Of a stretch of DNA of 64,000 bases, positions 45,957 to 55,413 are shown piece by piece (the first letter of the stretch is position 1; each line of letters starts with the position of its first letter). Under the pieces are notes generated by a model. It saw only the letters and a program-made list of their open reading frames with translations, had not been told where the DNA came from and ran no database searches. The stretch lies in NCBI GenBank assembly GCA_905236065.1, contig CAJONZ010000071.1:44587-108586 (forward strand), read 5' to 3'. The DNA comes from an uncultured Bacteroidaceae bacterium. Its GTDB lineage: Bacteria > Bacteroidota > Bacteroidia > Bacteroidales > Bacteroidaceae. The translations under genes and the position numbers were made by a program.

Positions 45957-46066
45957 GACGCAGAACTCTATCGGAGATGACGCAGTACTCTACAAAAGAT
46001 GACGCTGAACTGTATTCGTTTCTACAGTTCAGCGTCATTTTCGATGCAGTTCAGCGTCGTTTTCGG
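45957..46066. repeat. 22-bp-unit intergenic element, copy C (3 direct + 2 inverted units, 110 bp)
   Basis: GACGCAGAACTCTATCGGAGAT GACGCAGTACTCTACAAAAGAT GACGCTGAACTGTATTCGTTTC TACAGTTCAGCGTCATTTTCGA TGCAGTTCAGCGTCGTTTTCGG. Confidence 0.88.
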
Positions 46067-46092
46067 ATGAAGGGCTTGTGCCCTCCGTGCGT

Positions 46093-47961
46093 CTATTTCT
46101 TGAAGGGCAGGTACCAGTTCTGCTCGATGGCAAGGGACTTGACGGGGGCGTTGTCCTTCACCTTGTCGGCCAGCCATGCGTTGCCGGGGAGGCCGGCACG
46201 GTTCTTATGGCGGGCAAAGCGCATGAGGTCGTACCAACGGGTTCCCTCGAAGCAGAATTCCATGGCCTCTTCGTCGCAAAGCAACTCTTCCATGGCCATG
46301 ATGGTGTCGGCCTTGGTGGTCGTGGCAGCTGTGAGACGGTTGGCCAGGCCGGGATAGAGGGCGGGGTTCTCGGCCAGCTGGGTCAACTTGCGGCCAATCT
46401 CTGCGGCAAACTGATAGGGCGAAGAGCCTGGGTAGTTACCGTCGGCGGTGACGCCGGCTCCACGCTGGTGGATGGGCTTGGAACGCTCGTAGAAGATGTC
46501 GCCGTTCTTTTCGTTGAGGAAGGTGTTGCGGAAGAAAGCCTTGCCCTTGTCGGAAAGCCAGGTGTTGGTCTGGGCCGTGTCGTTGGCGGTGATGCCCTCT
46601 TTGAGGAAGGCGAAGGCCACGTCGGGCATCTCCATGCGGTTGAGTGCCTCGCAGAGGTGCAGATAGACGGTGGCAGTGCGGTAGAGGATGATGTTTCCGC
46701 TCTGGAACTTGTTGATCCACTCTATTTCCTCTTCCTCGCCCGCAGTGGATTGCTGGGAGCTGTTGCGCATGATGGCCAGTGAGCGCATGTCGCCGTAGTT
46801 GCCGGAGGTGATGTCCTTGCCGAGGAGGCCGCCGAGCACATTCTCATAATAGTAGTAGGGCAGGCTTTCGGTGAGGGTCTTGTAGGCATCGGAGGGCAGC
46901 AGCTGGATGTCCTCTCGCCAGCAGTCGCGGGTTGTGAGAGCATAATAGTCGTAGCCGAAGGTGTAGGGAACGGCGGTGACGGTTCCGCGCACACGGCTGA
47001 CGGACATGGGGATGTAGCTGACGATGTCGGTCGTGTTGTTATTGGCAAAGAGATTGTTGTAGGCTGGGCTGCTGGCGATGGTTGCACGCATGTTGGTCGG
47101 CACGGGGTCCTCGTCGCTGCGGAGACGGAACGGCGCAATCACGGAGGGAGCGGTCGTCTCGGTCGTGGTCAGGTAGTTGATGAAGCTGTTGGCCGCCTTC
47201 TCGTACTGTCCGCTCTCCAGATAGAGGTCGCCGAGAATGACATCGACGGGAATGAAGCAACGGCGTGTGTCCATTGACTTAGACTGGTTGAAATTGGTGG
47301 TTCCGCAGGGAATATTCGTTCCGTAGTTAGGTACGGGAACGCCCGCGTACTGCTCCAGGTCGGGGCAGAGGGCGGCGGCAATCTCGTTGATGCCGTAGGA
47401 AGGGAAGTTGTTGTCGTCAATCTGAGAGATGGTGACCAAGGGCTCGGTGAAGAAGGGCACCTGGCCGTAGTTGCGTACAAGCTGCAGATAGGCCCAGGCA
47501 CGGTATGCCTTCACGGCGGCGTATTCGGGTCGTGTCACCTTGGTGGCGCCTGTGAGCAGGGTGGTGTCGCGGTGGGCGAGGTAGTAGTTGCAGTTGTTGA
47601 TGACGCTGTAATAGACGTAGGCGCTGTCGTACTTGTTGCTCAGGTCGGCGCTGAAGTTGGCCAGCTGGCGCAGGTTGTTGTCGGTGTAGTCGGTGGTCTT
47701 TACCAGCTCGCCGCGCATTTCGCCCTGGAAGAAGTATTGGTCGGCCAGTTGCTGCATGGCCTGTGCGATGCCGAACGCATAGAAGACGGAGTCGGTCTTC
47801 TCGCCCATTTCCGGGTTGAAGTTCTGGCGGTCGCTGTCGGCATCCATCATGCCGGAGCAGGAGGATAGGGTTGAAAGTGAAAAGTTGAAGGCGATGAAGC
47901 CCAGCAGGGTCAGGGTTGCACTTTTCATCTTTCCGATATGATTGTTCATTATTTTCATCAT
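46093..47961 (-). CDS. SusD/RagB-like lipoprotein
   Basis: Lipobox LSTLSSCSG; AYRAWAYLQLVRNYGQVPFFTEP; CFEGTRWYDLMRFAR. Confidence 0.92.
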   Translation of the reverse strand: MMKIMNNHIGKMKSATLTLLGFIAFNFSLSTLSSCSGMMDADSDRQNFNPEMGEKTDSVFYAFGIAQAMQQLADQYFFQGEMRGELVKTTDYTDNNLRQLANFSADLSNKYDSAYVYYSVINNCNYYLAHRDTTLLTGATKVTRPEYAAVKAYRAWAYLQLVRNYGQVPFFTEPLVTISQIDDNNFPSYGINEIAAALCPDLEQYAGVPVPNYGTNIPCGTTNFNQSKSMDTRRCFIPVDVILGDLYLESGQYEKAANSFINYLTTTETTAPSVIAPFRLRSDEDPVPTNMRATIASSPAYNNLFANNNTTDIVSYIPMSVSRVRGTVTAVPYTFGYDYYALTTRDCWREDIQLLPSDAYKTLTESLPYYYYENVLGGLLGKDITSGNYGDMRSLAIMRNSSQQSTAGEEEEIEWINKFQSGNIILYRTATVYLHLCEALNRMEMPDVAFAFLKEGITANDTAQTNTWLSDKGKAFFRNTFLNEKNGDIFYERSKPIHQRGAGVTADGNYPGSSPYQFAAEIGRKLTQLAENPALYPGLANRLTAATTTKADTIMAMEELLCDEEAMEFCFEGTRWYDLMRFARHKNRAGLPGNAWLADKVKDNAPVKSLAIEQNWYLPFKK

Positions 47962-48025
47962 TGTGTCTATCGTTTTTTATGGCTAAACGCTATAAGTGCC
48001 GAGTTGCCGTATTTAAACTTTCTGC

Positions 48026-48039
48026 TTATAACTTTTAAC
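48026..48039 (+). repeat. short (TTTTAAC) repeat
   Basis: TTATAAC TTTTAAC between SusD and SusC genes. Confidence 0.4.
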
Positions 48040-48042
48040 GGA

Positions 48043-51000
48043 TTAGAGGTTAATCTTTACGCCAAGGAGGAAGGAGCGTCCCTGTGCCAGGTTTCCGGCA
48101 TCGATGCCCTGGTAGAGCACGCCGTTGGCAATGCTAAACTCTGGGTCGGCACCGAGATACTTGGTGAGGGTGAAGACGTTGCGTGCCTCGGCCCAGACAG
48201 TGAGTCCTTGCAGCCATGACCAGGAGTTGGGCACGGGAATGCGGTAGGAGAGGTTGACGGCCTTCAGGCGGAGGTAGCTGCCGTCCTCAATCCAGCGATC
48301 GCTGAAGCGGTTGTTGCCCAGCGGGTCGCCGTAGTTGAGGCGTGGAATGTCGGTCTGCTGTCCCTCGTAGCGCCAGTGGCCAGTCTCGGCCACCTGCTGG
48401 TTGTAAAAGTTGCTTCCAGAGTTGAGGATGGAGCGCTGGTAGTTGTAGATGTCGTTGCCCAGGCTGTAGCTGAAGTTGAGGCCGAGGGTGAGGCGCTTGA
48501 AATTGAGGGTGGCGAAGATGTTGCCGTAGATGTCGGGGTTGGGGTCGCCGATGACGGTCTTGTCGCTCTCGTTGATGATGCCGTCGCCGTTGAGGTCGAG
48601 GAAGTGGATGTCGCCGGCCTGATAGTCGATTTTCTGTCCGGCGGCATTCTCCATGTAGAGATAGGTGGTCGTCTGGCCGTCGGCGTTGATGTGCTCCTTG
48701 CCGTATCGGGCTGCTTCCTCAGCGTTGGCGAAGACGCCTGCGGTCTGGTAGCCGTAGAAGACGCCGACAGGGTTACCCACGGCGGTGAGGACGTTGTTGT
48801 CGCCATAGACGGAAGAGGTGAAGTCGCCGTCGGGCAGGGCTGTCACCTTGTTCTTATAGTGGCCAAGGGTTGCGCCCATCTCGAAGTTCCAGCTCTTTTT
48901 CACAATCGGCTTGAAACTGAGGGTGGCCTCGAAGCCCACGTTGCGCAGGGAGCCGCCGTTGGTCCAGTATTTGTTGATACCTCCGATGGGGTTCTCAAAG
49001 GTCTTGAGCGTGAGGATGTCGCTGGTGTTGTGAATGTAGTAATTGAAGGCGAAGGAGATGCGGTTATCGACGAAGTTACCCTCCAAGCCGGCGTTGAACT
49101 TCTTGGTGAGTTCCCACTTGATTTTGTCGTTGCCGATGTTGGTAAGCTTGGAACCGATGGTGTTGTAGTTGTAGCGCACGGCAGTGTAGGAGGTCTGTGC
49201 GGCATAGTTGGAGATGTGGTCGTTGCCGCTGGTGTCGAAGCCCACGTTGATGCGGAGGTAGTTGACACCCTTGTTCTTTTGGAACCACTTCTCGTTGGTG
49301 AGCACCCATCCGGCCTGTATGCTTGGGAAAAAGGCCCAGCCCACGCCGAACATCTTGGTGCCGGCTTTGGCTCCGAAACGGCTGTTCGATTCAGCCAAGA
49401 GGGAGAGGGTGGCGAAGAAGCGGTTCTGGTAGTTGTAGTCGGCGTTGGCGTACCACTGTATCTGCTTCCAAACGTCGGCAGCACCCGTCGAGGTGGGATA
49501 GCCGGACGAGGAGGAGAGGGTGGGGTTCTTGTCGGGAGTCTCGGAGGTGTATTCCGTTGCCAGCACAGAGCTGTCGTAGGAGAATCTGTTGAAGCGGAAT
49601 CCGCCGAACAGCTTGATGTAATGGCTTCCGTAGAGGTTTTCCCAGTCGATGCGGGTGTTGCTGACAATGTTGTTCTCCTTGGCCTGGAAGGAGCTGACCT
49701 TTGAATAGACGGTTCCGAGGTCGCTGATGGTGTAGCTGGGCACGCCGGTGAAGGGACGGAAGTAGCGCTGTGAGTTGCGGATGAGGCTGTAGCTGATTGT
49801 CTCAGAAATCTTCAGGTGCTTGTTCACCTCCCAGGTGGGGGCGAGCAACACGTTGAAGTAGGTGTTCTCGTTCTTGTTCTTGTTGTCGCCCTTTCCGTGT
49901 ACGAGGATGGATGTGGGGTTGGCCAGGGACTGCGCTGTGCCCAGGGAACTCTGTACCTGATTGAGCTGCTCAAAGATGTCGTCGTAGCCACTGAGGATGC
50001 TGGAGTAGTCCTTGATGATGGCATTGTACTCATAGGGTGCCACGAGCGGCGACTTGATGAGCGAGAGGAAAGTGGGCGAAGTGATGGTTCCCTGTGTGAG
50101 GTCGGCGGGAATGGCCATGTCGAACACGTTGCTGTTGATGCGCGAGATGGAAAGGTCGAACTTTGTCGTCACCCGCTTGAAGACCTCAATGTCGGTGTTG
50201 AAGCGGATGTTCATGCGGTCGAAGTCGTTCTCCTTGGCGGTGTTCTTGGCCTTCATGTAACCGAGTGAGAGGTTGTACATGCCGACGTCGTCGCCACCCT
50301 GCACGTTGATGTTGTAGTTCTGGGTGATGGCGTTGCGGTAGGTCTCCTTGCTCCAGTCGGTGTCGTTATGGTAGGTGTTGTAGTAGTAGCCGTTGGGGTC
50401 GTCGTTGAGGAAGTTGAACGGGATGCTCTTCACATAGTTCTGCTGTGCCATGACGGTGCCAATCATTTCGGTGGCATAGGTGCGGTACTGGCTGGCGTTC
50501 ATCATGGTCGGACTGGCTGGAATGAGCTGGATGCCGGCGTAGATGTCTGCATCGATGCGTGTGGCCATGGAGTGGCCGCGCTTGGTGTTGATGAGGATGA
50601 CGCCGTTGCCTCCGCGTGAACCGTAGAGGGCGGTGGCGTTCTTCAAGACCTCGACGCTCTCGATGTCGCTGGGCGAGAGGTTTGCCAGGATGTTCATGAA
50701 CTGTCCGCTGTGCAGGGCACCACGGTCGAGCATCATGTCCTGCTCGATGCCGTCAACGACGATGAGGGGCTGGGCGTTGGCGTTGAGCGAGTTCAAGCCT
50801 CGGATGAACATGGAGGCTCCGTTCTCGATGGCCCCTGAACGGGTGATGGCCCGGATGTCGCCCTGAAGCTGGCGGGTGATGTCGCCGTCGATGGTGGCGT
50901 AGTGCGACTCAATCTCGGCCTTCTTGGATGCCGTGTAGTTGGTCTGGTCGCCGTACATCTTTGCAAAGTGGTCGCTCAACATTTTGACGTTGATGCTTGT

Positions 51001-51375
51001 GAGCGTGTCGTCGGGGTTGATGGCCACCTGTTGGCTCAGGTACTCTGGTGAATAGACGTAGAGGGACGTGATGAATCGGGGCACCTTTATGGTGAAGTTA
51101 CCCTCCTCGTCGGTCAGGGCTGTGTATTGCTTGTTGCCCAGCGCCTGGATTTGCACACCGGCGAGCGGTGACTGGGTGCCGAGGTCGATGATGTTGCCAC
51201 GGAGTGTGACGGTGGGGTATGTCTTTTTTGCCTTGACAGCCTTGGCGGGCTTGTGCTCCGGTGCTTTCTCCTCCGCTTCGTCCTGGGCAAATGCGGCTGT
51301 GGCAGAGGCCATCATGAATGCAAGGAGGGACAGGCGCAGGCCCTGGCGTTGTATGGTTGAAAATATCTTTGTCAT
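48043..51375 (-). CDS. SusC/RagA-like TonB-dependent transporter
   Basis: Carboxypeptidase-regulatory-like domain, plug PLIVVDGIEQDM...VLKNATALYGSRGGNGVILINTKRG. Confidence 0.93.
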   Translation of the reverse strand: MTKIFSTIQRQGLRLSLLAFMMASATAAFAQDEAEEKAPEHKPAKAVKAKKTYPTVTLRGNIIDLGTQSPLAGVQIQALGNKQYTALTDEEGNFTIKVPRFITSLYVYSPEYLSQQVAINPDDTLTSINVKMLSDHFAKMYGDQTNYTASKKAEIESHYATIDGDITRQLQGDIRAITRSGAIENGASMFIRGLNSLNANAQPLIVVDGIEQDMMLDRGALHSGQFMNILANLSPSDIESVEVLKNATALYGSRGGNGVILINTKRGHSMATRIDADIYAGIQLIPASPTMMNASQYRTYATEMIGTVMAQQNYVKSIPFNFLNDDPNGYYYNTYHNDTDWSKETYRNAITQNYNINVQGGDDVGMYNLSLGYMKAKNTAKENDFDRMNIRFNTDIEVFKRVTTKFDLSISRINSNVFDMAIPADLTQGTITSPTFLSLIKSPLVAPYEYNAIIKDYSSILSGYDDIFEQLNQVQSSLGTAQSLANPTSILVHGKGDNKNKNENTYFNVLLAPTWEVNKHLKISETISYSLIRNSQRYFRPFTGVPSYTISDLGTVYSKVSSFQAKENNIVSNTRIDWENLYGSHYIKLFGGFRFNRFSYDSSVLATEYTSETPDKNPTLSSSSGYPTSTGAADVWKQIQWYANADYNYQNRFFATLSLLAESNSRFGAKAGTKMFGVGWAFFPSIQAGWVLTNEKWFQKNKGVNYLRINVGFDTSGNDHISNYAAQTSYTAVRYNYNTIGSKLTNIGNDKIKWELTKKFNAGLEGNFVDNRISFAFNYYIHNTSDILTLKTFENPIGGINKYWTNGGSLRNVGFEATLSFKPIVKKSWNFEMGATLGHYKNKVTALPDGDFTSSVYGDNNVLTAVGNPVGVFYGYQTAGVFANAEEAARYGKEHINADGQTTTYLYMENAAGQKIDYQAGDIHFLDLNGDGIINESDKTVIGDPNPDIYGNIFATLNFKRLTLGLNFSYSLGNDIYNYQRSILNSGSNFYNQQVAETGHWRYEGQQTDIPRLNYGDPLGNNRFSDRWIEDGSYLRLKAVNLSYRIPVPNSWSWLQGLTVWAEARNVFTLTKYLGADPEFSIANGVLYQGIDAGNLAQGRSFLLGVKINL

Positions 51376-51396
51376 ATTCTTGATGCTTTTATGGGG

Positions 51397-53238
51397 TTAC
51401 TCTTCATCTTTAAGGTACTTGTCGTATTCAACAGGGCGCAGGATGATGGCGCAGACACGCAGGGTGCGGTCGAAGGCTGCGGAATGCCCCCTGGAGGCAA
51501 GTGTGCTGAATGTTGAAGGTATGGTCACCTTGATGTTGGGGTAGTAGTCGCCAATGCCTGCATAGCAGCAGGGGAAGGTGAACTCTCCGAGGAAGAGGGT
51601 ATCGACCTTGGTGGTGTCGTTGAAGAAGTCGGTGTTGGCGATGTTGGTCTTCACCTCGGCTCCCGTGTTCTGATTGTAGGTGATAAGCTGGCTGCCAGCG
51701 ACGAAGTTGCTGTTGGTGAAGGGATAGTCGGTCAGCTTGGAGTTCCTGGGGTTGAAATAGTTAAGCGTGAAGTTCAGCCAGTTAGGCTTCACGACCGTCG
51801 TCGTGTCCGTGAGGTCCACGTCGGCAGGCGGAATGACGGCATAGATGCGGTAGGTGCCTGAGAGCACGTTGGGCAGGTAGTAGTCAACCTCTGGCTTACC
51901 GAAGGAAGAGGTGGGCTCAACCTGAATGAAGGAAAGCTGTGTGCCGTCGGTCAGATCGACCATGGAGCTGTCGGGGTAGTTGACCCGAATGTTTGAGCGT
52001 GTGCCACTGAGGGTACGGCAAGCCTGAATGCCCCGGACGGTGCGCTCGGGATTGAATGTCTCCCACGACTTGAACATCATGGAATCTACGACCACGGCCT
52101 GACCGTTGGAGAGTTTCACCTTTTCAACCGTGTGTTGCTCGGAGAAGAGGTTCTCGGGCTCGGAGAAGAGGTTGCGATAGGTGGAATAGACACTGTCCTT
52201 GGGTTCGCCTACGCCCCGGTAGGGATAGGGAATGCCGTCGAAGAACTTGGCATTGTACTTGTTGTTGTGGCTATAGGCAAGGTTGTTGACAATCTGACGA
52301 CGGATGAGGGAGTCTTTCAGATAGGACATGTCCATGGAAGGAGCGGTCAGCGCCGTGTAGGAGCCGTTGACGCCGGCAGAGGTGGAGTTCTCCACGTCCT
52401 GTGCCTGCAGGCTTGCTGCGTAGGTGTAGAGAGAGGCAATTTTATCATACATTTTCTTATAAGCCTCGTTGTTGGGCAGCAACATGGTGTAGGTGGAGTC
52501 CTCGGAGTCGAGTTTTGCACGGATGCTGTTGGTCATGTCGTTATAGGTAATCATGACGGAGTCGATGTAGGTCTGCTTACCATTGACCATCGGGCCTGGA
52601 ATGGACTTATCCTCGTCGAGGCGGGTCAGCTCGTACTTCTTGAAGTAGTTGGCGATGGAGTCGATGCCTGCCACCATCCAGATGTTCTGATAGGCGTTGG
52701 GCAGGAAGGGCGATTTGTCTTTCAGGATGTGGAGGGTACCGTTGACGCTTGGAATGTTGCGGCTGATAATCTCCACATCGTTGAATTTGTAGGTGCCATT
52801 CTCGCCTGAGAAGTCGTATGCCTTGTCGTTGAGGGTATGGATGCGCTCTTTGATGTATCCTGTGGCCTGATGGTTGTACTCAGCGACGTGGTTATAGACA
52901 AACTGGTTGACAATGGCATTGTGGTCGAGCGCAAGGATGGAGTCGCGCTGGGCATCGGTCAGGACGGGTGCCCACATGGTGTAATATTTGTTGGCACTCA
53001 GTTCGGAGCCCAAGCCTGCGGTCTCGATGATTTGCTTGAAGTTCGACAGTTGGGGATTTTCGGACAGATTCTCCCACAATGTCTTGGTTGCGGTCACGTC
53101 GTCGCCTGTCTGTACTGTGTTCCAGTCGTTCCAGTCGGAGCAGGAGGTGGCCGCTAAAAGTGAAAAGGTGCAAGTTAAAATGCCCAGCCGGGTCAGGGTC
53201 GTCCTTTTCATTTTCCCTTTATTTTTGTTGTTATTCAT
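51397..53238 (-). CDS. fasciclin-domain lipoprotein
   Basis: Lipobox SLLAATSCSD; LSNFKQIIETAGLGSELSANKYYTMWAPVLTDAQRDSI. Confidence 0.78.
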   Translation of the reverse strand: MNNNKNKGKMKRTTLTRLGILTCTFSLLAATSCSDWNDWNTVQTGDDVTATKTLWENLSENPQLSNFKQIIETAGLGSELSANKYYTMWAPVLTDAQRDSILALDHNAIVNQFVYNHVAEYNHQATGYIKERIHTLNDKAYDFSGENGTYKFNDVEIISRNIPSVNGTLHILKDKSPFLPNAYQNIWMVAGIDSIANYFKKYELTRLDEDKSIPGPMVNGKQTYIDSVMITYNDMTNSIRAKLDSEDSTYTMLLPNNEAYKKMYDKIASLYTYAASLQAQDVENSTSAGVNGSYTALTAPSMDMSYLKDSLIRRQIVNNLAYSHNNKYNAKFFDGIPYPYRGVGEPKDSVYSTYRNLFSEPENLFSEQHTVEKVKLSNGQAVVVDSMMFKSWETFNPERTVRGIQACRTLSGTRSNIRVNYPDSSMVDLTDGTQLSFIQVEPTSSFGKPEVDYYLPNVLSGTYRIYAVIPPADVDLTDTTTVVKPNWLNFTLNYFNPRNSKLTDYPFTNSNFVAGSQLITYNQNTGAEVKTNIANTDFFNDTTKVDTLFLGEFTFPCCYAGIGDYYPNIKVTIPSTFSTLASRGHSAAFDRTLRVCAIILRPVEYDKYLKDEE

Positions 53239-53292
53239 GTCTTACGTTTTTACGTTTGTTGTTTTTTACGTTTTCCGTTTTTGGAGTGGGGG

Positions 53293-55392
53293 TTACATCC
53301 AGTCTTCCTGATATTGGTCGTTGTTGATGATGTCAACGGGAACCAGTTCGATGAAGTCGAGCTGCCATTTCAGGTCGGAGTCGTCGGAAATCATGTTCTT
53401 GAATCGGAACCAGTAGTCCTCGCTTTGTTTGAACACCATCGGGTCGAACAGTTTGCGGAGGGTGATGGTACCGTCGGTGCGGCAGTTGCCTGCGCCGGTT
53501 TTGCCTTCGTCCACAGTGTCGGGGTGACCACGGAAACTGTAGGGAGCACGCATGTAGCCACGGTTGCGAAGGGCTTTGTCGCTGGCAATACCCTGATCTT
53601 CTTCCTCGCTGGCGTCGGTCCAGCCGATACGCTCGTCGCGTCCGGGAACACGCACGTCAAGCGGCAGCCCGAGCACCTGCATGGTCTGTACGTTCTTGCT
53701 GGTGCCGAGATAGAACTGCATGAAGCCGCCGTGATCCATTGGTGAGTAGAAGAGGCGAAGTTCGTAAGTTCCTGTGGGAACGTGGGGGAACTTGATGGCC
53801 ACGTCATATTGTCCCCATCCTTGGAAAGCGTTTGCCTGATAGGCACGGTAGTCACCGTTTACGTTGTAGCGCACCTTGGTGTCTTCGCCGTTGTAACAAT
53901 AGACGTTGTCGAAGTAAGTGACGGGGAATGCGATACGTGCGCCAGAGCCGCCACCGTTCATGGCAGACATCTGGGCCATGGTGTTGTATCGGAATCCGTT
54001 GTTGATGAACTCTACGAGGAAGGTGGTTGCCTCGAAACGCAGACGCTCATGCAACACACCGTTGGGAACGTTGGTGTCATAGACTAACATGCCGTTGAGG
54101 GCGTGGATGTAGCCGTTATGGGCGGCCTTGTTGAGCGACTGGTCGATGCGAACGCCCTGTTTCTGCATGGGGTGCATGTCGCTGGTGCCGCGTGTGCCCA
54201 CCTCGTTGGTCAGCGTGTTGTTTAGTTTCCACCTATTTATATATAATGTGGTACCGGGCTGTGGCTCCCAAATCTTAATCAGCGTGTTGGGCAGCATGGT
54301 CTCATAGTAGTCGTAAGGCTCGCCACCGCACTGGTCCACGTTGTAGTTCCACTTGTTGCCAGAACGTTTCTCGAAAACCATCTGGTCTTTCGACATGCCG
54401 GCATAGAGAATGTGGTAGGCGACGAACATGTTCAAGGCGTTGTTGCGGAGCTTGAAGTCGTCATTGGTCGTGCCGGTGTTGACGGTCAGGCCCTTCTCGT
54501 TGAGATAGTGGTACCAGTTTGCGGCGTTGCGATATTGTCGGTTGGCGTATGCCACGAGGTCATCGAAGGAGTTGATACCCGCATTTGCCATCACTGCGTC
54601 GGACTCGGCGAAAATGGTGTAGCGGATTTTACAATCTGTCGGGCTGTATAGTTCACTGCCGTTGGTGTCGGTCTTGTCCTTCAGCGAGTAGGTGATTCCC
54701 TTGTCCTTTTTCAGCACGGAATCGCAAAGGCCGGTTTTCACTAAAGCCTCGTAGAAGATGGAGTAGTTGGTCAAACTGTGCAGCACGTCGGGTAGCAGAC
54801 GGGTGTCGCGGCCAATGACATTGTCCAGTTTGTGGAAAATGCCATTGACAGCCTCGTTGTCCGGGCTGACGATGTGTGCCACGTCGTTGAGGGTGGTGCG
54901 TCCCTGGGCGTCAATGGAGGTGGATACGGGATAGCCCAGCATCGTGTTGAGGGTCTTGCCACCTCCGCCACCTTCCTCACTGGTCAGGTCTATGACGTTG
55001 CTGATGCCAGACAAGAGGTGGTACTTGGCAATATCGTTGCAAAGGCTGTCGTTGAGGCCGTCCATGGAGTTGCTGCTCAGTCCGTTGTGCGGAATCGGGG
55101 AGTTGGTGTCGTTGTACAGGCTATCTATGTAGGCTACGATGCCCGCATTGGATGGCGCAAAACAGGTGTATTGACCGTAGGCTGCAAGCGATTTGTCCAG
55201 CTCCACGTGTTGCAGAATCTGATAGAAGTACGAAAGGTCGGGGTCTTCCGTAATGTAGTCGGTAATGGTCTTACCGGTTGACGTGTAGAGGTCTTCTCCG
55301 TCTGGCTCATTACTACAGGAAGCAAGAGCTGCCACTGCCAGTGTGGCCACAGAGAGTGTCTGTATCTTATTGAATAGTCTGTTCTTTTTCAT
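53293..55392 (-). CDS. fasciclin-domain lipoprotein
   Basis: Lipobox VAALASCSN; LSYFYQILQHVELDKSLAAYGQYTCFAPSNAGI. Confidence 0.8.
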   Translation of the reverse strand: MKKNRLFNKIQTLSVATLAVAALASCSNEPDGEDLYTSTGKTITDYITEDPDLSYFYQILQHVELDKSLAAYGQYTCFAPSNAGIVAYIDSLYNDTNSPIPHNGLSSNSMDGLNDSLCNDIAKYHLLSGISNVIDLTSEEGGGGGKTLNTMLGYPVSTSIDAQGRTTLNDVAHIVSPDNEAVNGIFHKLDNVIGRDTRLLPDVLHSLTNYSIFYEALVKTGLCDSVLKKDKGITYSLKDKTDTNGSELYSPTDCKIRYTIFAESDAVMANAGINSFDDLVAYANRQYRNAANWYHYLNEKGLTVNTGTTNDDFKLRNNALNMFVAYHILYAGMSKDQMVFEKRSGNKWNYNVDQCGGEPYDYYETMLPNTLIKIWEPQPGTTLYINRWKLNNTLTNEVGTRGTSDMHPMQKQGVRIDQSLNKAAHNGYIHALNGMLVYDTNVPNGVLHERLRFEATTFLVEFINNGFRYNTMAQMSAMNGGGSGARIAFPVTYFDNVYCYNGEDTKVRYNVNGDYRAYQANAFQGWGQYDVAIKFPHVPTGTYELRLFYSPMDHGGFMQFYLGTSKNVQTMQVLGLPLDVRVPGRDERIGWTDASEEEDQGIASDKALRNRGYMRAPYSFRGHPDTVDEGKTGAGNCRTDGTITLRKLFDPMVFKQSEDYWFRFKNMISDDSDLKWQLDFIELVPVDIINNDQYQEDWM

Positions 55393-55413
55393 AATGTTTC
55401 TTACTCCTTTTTG

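Noticed and set aside
45977-46357. 126-aa plus ORF through repeat element C
   Set aside because: No family motif; antisense to SusD end and reading through a repeat
48376-49704. 442-aa plus ORF
   Set aside because: Antisense shadow of SusC
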